This document shows positions 12,018-24,391 of a stretch of 64,000 nucleotides of DNA, in pieces. Under the pieces are notes generated by a model. That model worked only from the letters and a program-made list of their open reading frames with translations, had not been told where the DNA came from and ran no database searches. The DNA lies in assembly GCA_024349245.1 (NCBI GenBank), contig JALDNG010000496.1:108100-172099 (forward strand). The letters are read 5' to 3'. A program made the translations under genes and the position numbers. How positions within the stretch are numbered: the stretch's first letter is position 1; the number at the start of each line of letters is the position of its first letter. This stretch comes from Neodontobutis hainanensis (Eukaryota; Chordata; Actinopteri; Gobiiformes; Odontobutidae).

Positions 12018-13480
12018 AACAATAATTTTCTTATTAGCTAATTCTGAAATTTTATCGATGATTCGTAAGAGATATTTATTCTTTTATGCAATAAACTTTA
12101 TTCATATTAAAGGTTGTACATATTCACATGTACAAGCCTCGGTATTCATTCACTCATATCATCGTACTTTGTCTTAATATCTAAATTATCAGTGTTTTTA
12201 GGTTTCTAATGATCATCAAAAACTATTTCATTTTTATGAGTTACCTAATAAATGTGGTTTGATTATGGGAATATTCCAGTTTAAATTTTTTCGTTTAACA
12301 TTTGAAAACATGAGTCGTTGAGAAATATATATATATATATGATTAAGATTTATTCAATTTGTTTAAATATGGCTTTGAGTTCACGTTTTAGCTATAGATC
12401 AGATGCTCGATGTGAATAATTAGAAAATAAATTTAACATGATTTTGGAACGGAGAATATCAACGTTTATATTCACTGCTTCTATGAGTGTTCAAACTGAG
12501 GGATCACAATTCAAAAGTCCCACTCAATAAATCCTGTTCATCCCATTTTTTAAAACATGATAGTATTTTAATCATAAAAACAACACTTAACTTTTCCAAA
12601 TGCACTAATTTGCAAAATTTAATATTATCAATTACTTTAAAAAACGTTCTTTTAAATTTATATTTTTCTTACTTTTGGTTTTTTAAAATTTTCCAGCAGT
12701 ATAAATGTTCTAGAACATTTACGATATTCTGTAATTTAATATTTAACCTGAACATTAATTTTTAGAAAACATCGGGGTTTTTTTATCAAAAAAATTTGTT
12801 GAACTGATTTATTTTTCAATAATATATAAAGAAACAATTAAAAATTAAAAAATATATTTACGAACCCAGTGAAAAAATTTAATAAAATTTAAAATAATTT
12901 TTAATTCCAAACATTTATAAAGATACTAAAACGAGGAAAACGTCAATGAAAGTACTAATTTTGAATAGTTTAAAGTTTTAAAAACTCAAACAGACAAGAT
13001 CTATCAACGGTTTGGAAAAAAGCACGTTTAACATTGAAGAAAAAATTAAGATAAAAACAAACATCCACAGTCTCTGATGATGTTTGAAAACAAATCTTTT
13101 TAAAAATACATAGAGATATTCGTATTCAAAGATAAAAAATATTGCATAAATGAACAAAATTTAAGAGGTATATCTAAAAATAGCATATATATTTCAAAAT
13201 AAGCGTTTAGATGATTGGCGTTCAAATTATACTTAGAAAATCAATTTCTATTGCCTATATTAAAGATAACGTACATGGCATAAATTGAAGAATTTCTTTT
13301 CTTTAGTTCTTTCGAATATAAGGTTGCAAAAAGTGAAGTATATAGAATTTTTCAGTGTTTAAACCTCTTTAAAAAATGTCACATAAATTCCGTATCTGAT
13401 AAATTGCGATAGAAATAAAAATGCTGTTGTGCAAAATAAGAATTTTAACCGAATTTTTTAAATAGAGAACGGAGACAGAA
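12018..13480. other. Intergenic DNA with a short (AT)n run
   Basis: An AT microsatellite at ~12,324-12,340 is longer than its unit 2 counterpart (~36,656-36,664). A 92-codon frame at 12,487-12,765 is Leu/Phe/Asn-rich low complexity and is not called, although a frame persists at 36,763-37,068. Confidence 0.55.
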
Positions 13481-14090
13481 GTTTTGTTTAATCTATGTCG
13501 TCAGATTCTTTGTGGTTACAAGAACAAGTTTAGGAAGAAGCGAATCTTGATCATATGCCTATATTTCTGTCACAGCGTCAATCAGTCAAAATATTTATGT
13601 GATTTCTGCAATGGATAAACGCGTAATTTTTTCACAAAAATTTATCAAATTTCAGTAACTGGTGAAGATTTCAAGATATCTTCCATGGAAATATTGCGCC
13701 TGTAGTTAACAAAAAAAATCTCTGATTTTGATTTGGATCATGTAAGAATTTACCATTTTCGTTGTCTGTTTGAAGATGGAGAAATTGCGATATATTGAAT
13801 TGTTGATAAGAATATTCATAGTTTTTAATTTCCGTTTGAAATATATTTTGGTCTTAAACTTACATTTCAAAACGGGAAGAGGCTGAATTAAATGGAATTA
13901 ACGTGGTTACTTACTGAAAATTTTCAGAAAATCGTACAAGATCTCAGTGGGAGTGATAAAAAATAATCTTAGTAAATCGGTACTATTCATTAGCAAGAAA
14001 AATAATTTTGGAATAAACTTCGGAACATTTGAAATTCGAGTAAAATTAATTTGTTGCATGAATTACGCAATTATTGCAACGATAACTTTA
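13480..14090 (+). mobile_element. Decayed IS630/Tc1-mariner transposase, remnant 2, unit 1
   Basis: IYVVRFFVVTRTSLGRSES at ~13,491 matches FIDEVGF...TKRGRS with the first catalytic Asp changed to Tyr. It is followed by SISQNIYVISAMDKRVIFSQ (~13,589), a typical IS630 core strand. The 3' end (~13,995-14,070) is nucleotide-similar to the end of remnant 1 (~9,890-9,960), so both relics belong to one family. The frame 13,947-14,153 is the degenerate C-terminus. Inactive. Confidence 0.65.
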
Positions 14091-16340
14091 TTTATCCTAA
14101 ACATATTGATATTTTTATTAAGTGATATAATAGAAGAAGATTTTGAAATATGAAAGCACATTGAGGCATGTATTAAATATTATTTGTTAATAATTTGAAA
14201 ATATGTGAACATATACAAACAATTATTATAAGTAATCATAGCTCATAAAATTTCAGAATATAAATAGCTGAATGAAAAAGATCATAGCTTGCCAATTACT
14301 TTATGAATATAAATAGTAACAATTGTTTTATCAGACAACATATCTTATATGAATCAAAGTTTTTATTCTTAAAAGGTGTTTATTTTTATGATGATAAACT
14401 ATTTTGTATAAATTTCAACGATCCCAAAAATGAGATATCGATGTAAAGTTGGAGAACGGAAATAAAAAGGCATATAATGAGTGAATTGGAAAATAAATCA
14501 TTCATAAATAATAAGCTATTTCCTTGTTTTTTTAACGAACGTAAATCAAAATAGGAAAATATACTTAAATAAAATTAATTGAAAAAACAAATTCAAAAGA
14601 AGAGTTCATAAATAAAAAAATTCCTCATTTACCAGTTTCTTTTAATTTTATCTTTGGCTTTTGCATCTATTGGTTATGTTAAGGAAAAGATATTCATATA
14701 AAACATTTCCACAAGAACTTTCAATGCATTTTTAACCCTTAATACGTCTTGACATAAGATTTATATCGAGCATTTAATTCTAATCTTAAATACACACCTG
14801 TTACGGGGCAAAAATTCACACATCAGTAATTAAAGACATGAAAAGTTCAATATAATTTACTAAATATAGACAGAAGACCAATATTCAACGTAGAGAAAAC
14901 TTAATTTATTGATACAATTTCTTCCATGATACACATTCAAACTAGAACATTATTTTGTTAACAGATAATATTTGTATGATTAAAATATCTTTAACCGTTA
15001 AAGCTTGTGGTTCAAAAAAATTCACTCTTAGTCATCAAAATTTCAAACATTTTTTAATTACATATCAATAAACGAAAATGAAAAATTTATTATTCAGGAA
15101 CAATTAATAGAATTTTCAAGTCAAGCAGTTAATTAAAATATTTTATACGAGACTGCAAGATTGTTCCAACGATAAAACGCGATATTTTCAAAGTATTTTT
15201 CGCAAAAAAAATAAAATCAATCTTCTAAACTTGATGTAATCGATTCAAGTTTTTGAGATAATTCCCATAAATTCAAAGTCAGCAGAATACTCATCTTCTT
15301 TATAATATACTCATAGGAATAGATATTTATCAAATCAGTCGCTTAAAAAACTATTTTAAATCGATTAAAGCACGTTTGGATTTTATATATTCAAATATTT
15401 TTTCTGATTAATTAATTAAACTACAAAATTTAATCAATTAAAATCAATAATAGAGAAATTTAAAGGATACATGCATCTGATTTTCATCTTTAACCTGAGA
15501 AAATATTTGTCTTCTGGTTACTTTATTAAATGAAATATACATAAATCATGATGAAATAGTCAAATTTGATTGAGATAAAAAGCAATTAAAAATAATATAG
15601 AAGATGGAATTTTAAATATCAAAAACTTTGATATTTTGATAATTGGAAAAATTCAGGGCAGCATATGAAAGACGAACTTCAAAATTATCATATTGAGATA
15701 AAAAATATTTTGAAATATGAAATACAAAAAAAATATAAACAAGTGGTTCAAATTAACGAGATTTAACTCTTAAAGTTAAAAAAATAAATAGCATGTTACA
15801 CTGTTCTTTATTGAGTGATATATTTTTTACACAGAATAAAATTTATTAAAATATTTTACATATGATTAACATTATTAAAAATCTTAATTCGATTTCAGTT
15901 CAATGAAATAGAATATATACAAATGAAAATATACAAAATTTATTATTTTATGAAATGTAAAAATAAAAATTTTAAGTATTTATTTATTTTAAACCATTTA
16001 ATACAATGTATGTTTAAATGTTATAAAAAATAAACACTCATTATCAGCATTTGTAATGTCTCGCGATTCAACCTTAAAATTTTTAAATTCACACCTAACG
16101 GAAACCATCTATTCTCATTCAATCATACCATAAGAAAATTTTATCCGTTTTGAATTATTATAGATAAGCTTATTAAATGAAAGGAAGTTATTCTTGAATG
16201 CGCAGTCGCATTATAGATTTAGAAAGCTATTTTAAAATTAATATAATTTATTCATAAAACATTCGATGGCTCAACTGGTTTGATATTTTGCATTTTTTAT
16301 GATTTTTTTTATCAGATAAAATGATTAATACACATAAATA
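14091..16340. other. Intergenic A+T-rich DNA, no gene seen
   Basis: Very A+T-rich on both strands with no open frame of interest. The unit 2 counterpart is 38,431-40,700, where only a short low-complexity minus-strand frame (39,787-39,975) appears. Confidence 0.6.
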
Positions 16341-16732
16341 CTTCGTGCCAATCCGCAGAGCATGCGAGGTAACATTAAAAATGGTTTATAGTGGTTACTT
16401 TCCATGGTAAGATGAAAATGTAAAAATGTATCTCTTTTCTGGTTGTAATTGTTGAGAGACAGTATAAATTCGAAAATAAAAATATTCCTTGTTTATTATT
16501 AAACATAAGGTTTAATACATTATGTAATGTAGGATATCATTTTATTGATAAAGTTAAAAGTTTGTTCAAACTGTGATAGGCAGCTCGCATATTCTTACAT
16601 CATGAATCTGGAAGATAGTTTGGTGTTTCCAGTTCGCCAAAAAGCCATGTAAGATTATTAGGTTTTGTTTTGCTTGCTGTACTGAAATAATCTTCATTTA
16701 CGAAGTGTTCATTAATTACAGGAAATTATAAA
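16340..16732 (+). other. Possible exon fragments upstream of the Cys-rich frame
   Basis: INTHKYFVPIRRACEVTLKM (~16,324-16,383) ends soon after in SGYFPW followed by a GTAAGA donor-like sequence at ~16,408. A second stretch from the ATG at ~16,602 reads MNLEDSLVFPVRQKAM before a stop. Both are shared with unit 2 (~40.69 and ~40.97 kb; a stop interrupts the first there). They may be exons of the gene whose tail is the Cys-rich frame. Weak. Confidence 0.25.
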
Positions 16733-16965
16733 CTTGGAACATTACAAATGAGTTTAGTAGTGAATTTCAAAAAACCGTAGACAACTGTCGTTTTTCTGAT
16801 CTTATCACTGAAAGTCGGGCAATTATTAACTCTACATCGACTGATACACCAGTGATTGACATGAGCAACTCTGGATGTTATCTGAACTATATTGATGGTG
16901 TAATTCCATGCAATAATAGTTATATATGTTCCGATTGTGTCAGTTATTGGATAATAAAGATATAG
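16732..16965 (+). pseudogene. Cys-rich, RING-like open frame, unit 1
   Basis: An open 77-codon stretch between stops (internal ATG at 16,861) contains GCYLNYIDGVIPCNNSYICS then DCVSYWI. The PC-x4-IC-x2-C pattern followed by W recalls the centre of a C3HC4 RING finger (PCxHxxCxxC...W), with the His missing. A further in-phase Cys-rich peptide, NGCCGWHVLPTE, lies ~50 nt downstream (~17,009), where the last RING Cys pair would fall. The upstream boundary is undefined and no start is convincing. It may be a decayed gene or an exon of a split gene. Confidence 0.35.
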
Positions 16966-19900
16966 TTCCTAATTAAGAATATTTTGGATCGAATAAAATT
17001 AATGGATGTTGTGGTTGGCATGTTCTGCCAACGGAATAAAAATATGGAAGAAACATGAAAAATTAACATTTATAGAGGACATAAAGTTAAAGATGATAAA
17101 AGGTTCAAAATGAAATGAGTGATCTAACTCATTATGGAATGTTTAATCTCATTAACCATACAAATTCCATAACTGGAATAGACAGATGGGACTCTATTAA
17201 TATAAAAGTAGAGTATAAAGTTTGAAATCCGATTATATTTAAATTACTTAGAATTCATGACATTTATCGCTTTGGATTATAACTCATTGTATTTATAACA
17301 TCAAATCAATGTTTGATACCTTCAAGTATTTAAGACTTAGTTTTAAAGTTTTTCTGGGTGTTTGAAAATTTCATCTAATTTATGCTTTGATTGCATAAGT
17401 TTGTCAAATTTCCTCGATTTAGTTTTAATATTTAGTTTTTTAAGTTGATGAATGTATCTTTTGTGATCAAAAATGCAAAACTTATTTCTACTGTTCACCA
17501 TACACTTTTTACATTCCACTTATAATAGTTTATCATAGATTACGTCGGAGCTATGAATAAAAATATTAATTCTATTCTTTGATAAGTTTTATGAAATATT
17601 TTTCTAACACAAAGTAGTAACATGTTTTGATGGTCAATACATGAACTTACATGAGCTTAAAACTATTATGAATAAAAAGTAAATTCAAAGGTGGAAGGAA
17701 ATAACTTGTTTTGGTGAGGTAAGCATCAACAGAGCATTTTTAACATGGGATATATACCAGAATGAGAAAAATTTTTGAAGACACTGAAAAAATGTTTTGT
17801 AGCGTGGATTGTATCTTGATGAATTTTCAAGTATGTGAAAAATTTAAAAATTAAACTTTGTGGTTAGAATTGAATTTTTACTTTGGTTCAATTTTGAAAA
17901 TGTTAACGTATGAATCAAAAGTATTTGTTGATTACGTAACTGGATGATCGCATTTATTCAATGAAAACGGCATTTTTTTATATAAAAGAACACCGTATAT
18001 TTATAAATTAAAAATAAATGAAAATAATAAATATTCGTGATACTTCAAAACATTTGAACAGAAAACTGAAATGATCAATCATATAGATCTTCAAAACGAT
18101 TAATATTATCTCATAAAATATTTAAGAAATAATTTTTTATGTAAAATAATTAAATTTAGTTAAAAATAACAGAATTTTAAATGTCCTTAAATGTATGTAA
18201 TTATAAAAAGAAACAGAACAAGGCTTTGGTATATAATTCAAAGGTTGATTTGAATTTTCGAATTTATCAATTGAATGATTTTCTACGAAATTCGATTTCT
18301 TGTATGAGACTATTTTATTTCATCTTGTTAGATGTTTATTAATTTTATGAATATGTACATCCTTCCCCTGTTTAAATTCTTTATTTGCCATGTCATATTC
18401 ATGCCAAATCGATTATTTGATAAAGAAACCTTTGAAATTTATTTTCTCTTACCTTTGGTGAGTCTTTTTATATTCTTGTTAAATATGTTAGATTTTGGCT
18501 ATATATAAGAGATTACTAAACATTCTTTACCTACATTTAAAAAGTTCTAATTTAATGAAAATTATGTAAATTCATATCATTTTTTCCTTTAAACACCTCA
18601 ATTATTGCTTGTGAAAACGTCATTTTTATATTTAACACTCAAATGAAATCAGTTAAAGCTCAGTGATTTGTCAAATTATTGCAGTATCTGAATGAATAAT
18701 CAACACTTTTCGTTGATATAATTCTATGGGATCATCTTAATAATAGTCTAAAATATAAGAATTTTTAATGGAACTACTTTATAGATTATAAATTTTCTTC
18801 TTTCGAAAACAACCGAATGAAACTTTTCTTCGACTTTATTTAAATTTATTGGTAACACACGACCATTTTGCAATTTAAAGACTCACAAATGAAGTAATTG
18901 TTTAATCCTATTTTTCTTAAATTTTAATGCAACAACACTGAAAATCATCCAAAGGCAATATTTTCTGAATGAAAAGTGCTGCTAGCGTAAACTGAATCTT
19001 ACGAACATGATACTGCTTAAGATAGAGAGAGAACAAATCTCACTCCTCTTAAACTAGATTCGTTAAGACAACTGTTAAACTCAAATAAACGAGTTATATA
19101 ATCCAAAATATTCAGTTTGCAGAAATTCATTAAAGTGCTTACTTACACTCCAAATCAGAAAGATAAAAATGATCAAATACATTAGAAGTAAGATTGCCTT
19201 TAAGAGACGAAAATAGGGATTAATTCATAAAAGATTTGAAATCAGGTAGTCACACATGATCGAGAATGTCAAACATGGGAGACTTCGAACGGCAAAATAA
19301 ATAGTCAATAGCGCTTAGTGGACAATCTTAAATAAACTTTAAATTCATTTTTGGAATAACCGTATATTTGAGACTCTTTCTTTGAAATAATATTTTTTGT
19401 CACCCTCACATCATTTCAGAAGATATCAACATGTACCAATGAAATATATGGTTATTAATTGTGTTGAATTAAATCTGAAACTATTCAGATGAATTCGAAA
19501 AAAATCCGAGTTTGATATGAAATATAAAACGAAAGGATGTCAGACGATATAAAGCGATCATATTTATCGTTCTTAGCGAAATATTCTCCTAGAACTCATG
19601 AAACAGAAACTTACCAGAATATTTCAAAATCACAGGTCACAAGTCGAAGAAGAATTTCATTTTGTTACTCTATTTTTGACAAGCTTATTATTTTTTGTTA
19701 CTTTTTTTAAAATAAATTTAATTATTGATAAAATTTAACAAATAATACATGTAATATTCCTTATTAAACTGATATCAATTATTTTTTGGTGATGATCAGT
19801 TTATGATCTCTTAATTATACCTTTGACACACTTTCGAGAACTCTCAACCATATAATTTTGATATAGGAATTCTATTTGTATGAGGTCGAGTGTTCGTGAA

Positions 19901-20126
19901 ATTATGTGAAACATGATTATAAGATGATAAAAAATATTTTTAATTTATGATACCAAATTAGAAAATATATGCCATGATAAGACAAAGTAAACTTCAGCAG
20001 AACATTATTTATATATGATTACATTTCATTAATATAAAAGCCACGCATTTTATAATATTTTTAAAAATTATGTTATTTTAAAAGTCTTTTTGTTAAACAA
20101 CAGAAAATTAAAATTTTTGCAACTTA
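16966..20126. other. Mostly non-coding
   Basis: Holds the NGCCGWHVLPTE fragment (~17,009) and a stretch reading LINHTNSITGIDRWDSINI (~17,150). Both are shared with unit 2 and neither is assignable. The rest is A+T-rich without features. Unit 2 counterpart: 41,328-44,427. Confidence 0.5.
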
Positions 20127-20312
20127 ATGTTTACTTATATTCTTAAAGAAATTTTACACTCGACGTACGTATATATATCCAAGTATTTTATTTTTAATTC
20201 TCAGAAAATTATAGTTCTTATCGTTGATAAAAGTCAAATAGATCAACCTAGTTTTTATTTGAGAAAGAAATACTCCGCCAAATTAAAATTTGTAAAAACG
20301 AAAATTCTATAA
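20127..20312 (+). CDS. Short frame-conserved ORF of unknown function, unit 1
   Basis: 61 codons. It is not recognised. Its last 57 residues align without a gap to 44,503-44,673 at about 54% identity (for example KYFIF, IIVLIV, SQ-x-DQ and KLKF), and both end at the same stop, although the flanking DNA is diverged with many indels. Maintenance of frame in diverged DNA suggests a coding exon, now or recently. It is hydrophobic in the middle and Lys-rich at the end. Start uncertain; it may be the last exon of a larger gene. Confidence 0.4.
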   Translation: MFTYILKEILHSTYVYISKYFIFNSQKIIVLIVDKSQIDQPSFYLRKKYSAKLKFVKTKIL

Positions 20313-20830
20313 TTATCTCCCCACAAATAAAAGGGAACATTTTCAAAGTTATTACCCTGAATGATGATATAATCTTACAAAGTATATCATGCGCATGTTT
20401 CAAACATATTTATTTTTCTTAAAGTTATGACACAGAAGATTTAGGTTTAATCTAGATGTAGACAGTATTTTCAAATCTAATGAGTTTTAAAACCTCCTGT
20501 AAGTGGTTTATCGGCCTAAACAAATTGAAAAATAAGAATAATTAAATAAATATCTTATATTTATTCAAGATGCTTTGCTTACTTATTGATTTTTATGATC
20601 AATGAAAAGTTTGATGTACGTCAACTAAAGAATACATGATCTATTTTCCATTTCTGTTATTATAAAATTAAATTATGAATTTATGGCTGATCCTTACAAA
20701 ATGCATTTGAAAACCATTACAATGGAATTATATTTTTACGATTGTAAATTAACTGATTTTATTTTATTTTTGTTCATAAGAGATACAATGAATCAAACTC
20801 ATCATGGCTTCTTTCTATGAATGTTTAAAT

Positions 20831-21076
20831 CTATTTTACGAATGTTGTTAAAGTTCTGATAACTAGGTTGCATCGTAAATGTTCTTTATTCCTTTTAAGC
20901 ACCATAACCTTGTGTAGACACAATGTGATGGGAAGTTTGGAACTCTCACGAATTAAAAGATTATCATCTTCTCTGCCCTTAGGTTTGAACATTCCTTCAC
21001 AATGTATTTTATTATCAAGAATTATTTCCGTAATTTTTAAGAAGAGTTTAACGTCTCTCATTTGTGTCGAATTCAT
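20831..21076 (-). other. Conserved minus-strand open segment, unit 1, unidentified
   Basis: An 81-codon frame on the minus strand includes EGMFKPKGREDDNLLIRESS then LPITLCLHKV. The diverged unit 2 sequence (~45,380-45,600) keeps LLIRES-x2-LP-x-TLCL-x-KV-x-VL but has stops and frame breaks around it. The patch is richer in G+C than its surroundings. It could be an old mobile-element fragment; no family is recognised. Confidence 0.3.
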
Positions 21077-21419
21077 GATGATGAAAAATTTTACACGTAA
21101 TGATACTCAAAGAATCTCATTTAAATTAAAACATGAAATTAACTTTTATCAATCTATTCATATATGATTATCTTATCCAAGAGTGATCTTTAAAAGATCG
21201 TAATATGCATGAAATCTTGGTATATTAAATTGCAAAGGGAGACCATCGAATTTTTATCATCGGATATTTTGATAATTATATCTGAGGAATGCACATATCA
21301 TTTAAAATAACCACATGGTACATCAAAAAGACAGAAAAACTAACTTGATATTCAATATAAAATAATTGTGATATTTTTTTAATTTAAATTTATAACAATA
21401 TCATTCTCTGTTGAGAGAT

Positions 21420-21650
21420 GATGATGAAAACCTATCAGGCTTTCTTTCGATGAAAGTTTATACATTAGTACGTATCCTTAAGAAATCATTTATTCAGTTA
21501 TCTACAGTTCATCAGTCCTCTTGCGAAGTGTAAAACTAGTAATCGGGTATTGGGAGAGTTTCAATCACTAGAAGCCTCACCCCTCTCCTCTGTCCATCAG
21601 AGCAAAGGCACCTCCGCAGAATTGTATAGCGATACACAGCTAGAAATAGT
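21420..21650. other. G+C-richer conserved patch, unidentified
   Basis: About 230 nt conserved between units (compare 45,840-46,060) in otherwise A+T-rich, diverged DNA. Open frames on either strand (e.g. 21,536-21,772 minus) are not preserved in unit 2, so it is not clearly protein-coding. It could be an RNA or element fragment. Confidence 0.3.
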
Positions 21651-24391
21651 TTTATTTCACTAAAATAATTTAATAAGGTTGAATAAGATATAATGTTTAA
21701 AGTATCCGAGAAATGACATTTCAAACACAGCGAAATATATCTGTAAATCATAAAATTCTTCATTTTAAACAAAATCGCAAAATTCGAAATAATATATAAA
21801 TCATGACCTTGACAGTAAATTAAAAGTTTTTAAAATTGATTATTGATTCTAATAATTACAATATACTAAAAATATGATTTTTCATAAATATTTACAAAAT
21901 AATTTGTCTTTTTACTTATGTAGGTAAGTTCATCTCATAAAATTATTTGTAAGTTAGATTCGACTTTTTTTTGATTTTATTCTTTTAATATACTCTAATT
22001 AATAATTATCAGAATACACTTATTTTCATTTCATTTTATGAATGCTAAAAAACGTGTTCAAATAGAATAAGATAAAATAAGATGTTAAAGTATGCCAATT
22101 ATCACAGAACTATGGTCGATTTAATTGTTTTTTAAATTTATGTTTCAATATAAATTAATAGATTTATTCAGTGTTTAATAATAAAATACAATCACAACCT
22201 GAATAACATTCAATTTATGATCATGAAGAACAAAATAAGTTTTTAAAATGGATGTTAAATTATCTTTGAGTTATTCAACTAATTTTTAGAGTTCAAATTT
22301 ATAAATTCAAACTAAATTTCAATACATGCCAAATCTTTTGATAATCAGGAATATAGATAAATTTTTGAAATTTAAAAATATAAAATATTGTGTCAAAATT
22401 AAAAAATGATAGTAAAACTAGATTTTTAACGTATTTAGGTTTTAGTGTCATTAATATTTTGATTTATCTTCCTGTAATATCTCAAATGACACAAATAAAA
22501 TAATATTCTAATTTAGATCGACTTCTTAAAGATTTTATTCATATTTTTAAAACAGTAAATCTAACTGTTTTTTAAGATGTGGAGAAAGCACTTGAATGAT
22601 TCAAATTATTTGTAAAATTTCGAAAAATATTAATTATTTGACAAATTTTTTTGAATTAACATTTTGGTTATGTGATAGTAGTTATAAAAATATTAAAAAA
22701 ACAAACAGTTTAATGTTATAAAAATATTAAATCACTTTTTTTGTGTTTAATATTTTTAATTATTTTTTTGTGTTTTAATTTTTTTCCTGTTGTAGAAAAA
22801 ATATGTTTTGTTATAAATTTTAAAAAATCATAAATCAACGACCATGAATTTTACAGACATTTAATTACATCGTAGAATATTTTTTCTAAATATATTAAAT
22901 ATTTATTCGTGAAAAATGGTAGCATAGATAACATATGATGTCTGAATTAACATTACATAAATTTGTTCGTGGATGATATTTCAAACCATAACAGTTTTAA
23001 TAATATTTGACTTTAAGAATGGATTTCAGAGAAATAAGAAATTTGAACAAATTTTGTTATACTGCTTTTCATATCATGAATAATTAAAATTTCATGATAT
23101 GAGACTAGTAACTTGAAAAAATAATTCCAATACGATGAGACATGCGTACAACGAATTTCTTCTTCTTCAGCATCTAATTATTTTTTAAAATTATGTCTAA
23201 TTTGATTTCTTGTTTATTAATGATATAAAAGACAAATAAAATGAAAAACTTTGTTTTTATTGATAAAAATTAAAAGTATTTATACGTTTATGATTTTTTA
23301 ATTTTAATGTTCAAAACTAAAATCATTAAGCATTAAAATTAAATATTTATCTGTAACATAACAAATTTCATAAATGGATATATAAAATATTTAAGGTTTT
23401 TGTGTTCATCAAATGGATCATATTTAGAAAACTATCAAAGGGTATATGCTGACAATTACTCGATTTGTTTAATCTGTAAAATCTACAAAATAAATTAATT
23501 TATGAAAGTCATCTTTCACAGAAATATTATTCTTCAAAATTTATATGTTAACCAATTTTTAAGTTTCAAAAATAAGTTATCATAGATGTTAAACGCTGAT
23601 AAAAACATACATAATTAAATTGAACGAATTATTTGTTTAAATATCTGGCGAAGTTACTCAAATATAACAAAAAACACTGTTAACATAAAAAATTATATTT
23701 GACAAATACTATGCCTCTGATATTAAGCCGTAATAAACATAAAAAAGATTTTTATCAAAAAGAATCTTAAGAAGCAAATATTTATAAAATTGTCAACTGG
23801 ATTCTAATAGTGTAGCAAAGAGAAATCCAGACAGAGTTGATATCGAATCATAAATACACATTAATTCAATTTGAGAAATGTAAAATTGAATTTGACTCAT
23901 CTATACCTTATAAAAATAAAAATACATTTGAAAAGATATTTATCTTAACTACATAAAATTTTGGTAACAATATTCAATGATATTACATGATATAAACCAT
24001 ATAATGTCATTTAACATTAGAACATGATGATAAAGACATCTATTTTAGTTTTTATTTTTTTCAAAAACAAGAATTAAATTTTTGTGATTTTAATATTTGC
24101 AAAATGTTAAAATGCGTGTCATATCAGTATATGTTTTTTTAAATCAGACTGAAAACATAAAAATACGTAAATTCAACCTTCTGAGACAAATATTTTATGT
24201 TATTCCTCATACAAAATAATATAATGAAAAATTATATTAATTTTCTTATTGATTGGAGTTGAAAATTTTTTACTTTTAATTTTCGTCAGGCTTTAAATTG
24301 ATAAGATGTTTAAAACACTGGATTATTATAATATGACACAAAATATTTTATCATTGTAAATCATACAGTATTGCTGATTTGGCCTTGCGTC
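21651..24391. other. Diverged intergenic DNA, no gene seen
   Basis: A+T-rich and alignable to 46,061-48,722 with many substitutions and indels. It forms the 5' flank of the unit 2 gene. Confidence 0.55.

Larger units (their letters stand above)
1..24350. repeat. Tandem segmental repeat, unit 1 (~24.34 kb)
   Basis: Repeats head-to-tail as 24,350-48,700: the gene ATG recurs at 43, 24,392 and 48,723, giving periods of 24,349 and 24,331. Most of 43-20,025 matches 24,392-44,370 with few differences, many of them 1-nt indels. The stretch 20,025-24,340 matches 44,370-48,700 much less well. The true left edge of the unit lies outside the window. Confidence 0.95.

Noticed and set aside
12324..12340. 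AT microsatellite as a regulatory element
   Set aside because: A simple dinucleotide run of differing length in the two units, with no context suggesting function.
16650..16662. 13-nt GTAAGATTATTAG interval as an intron
   Set aside because: It would join two open segments but is shorter than any other interval here and lacks independent protein alignment.
21520..21560. U4 snRNA-like string on the minus strand (GATTGAAACTCTCCCAATACCC)
   Set aside because: It resembles the U4 internal segment, but the U4 5' domain is absent and the motif is not kept in unit 2 (45,950-45,990).
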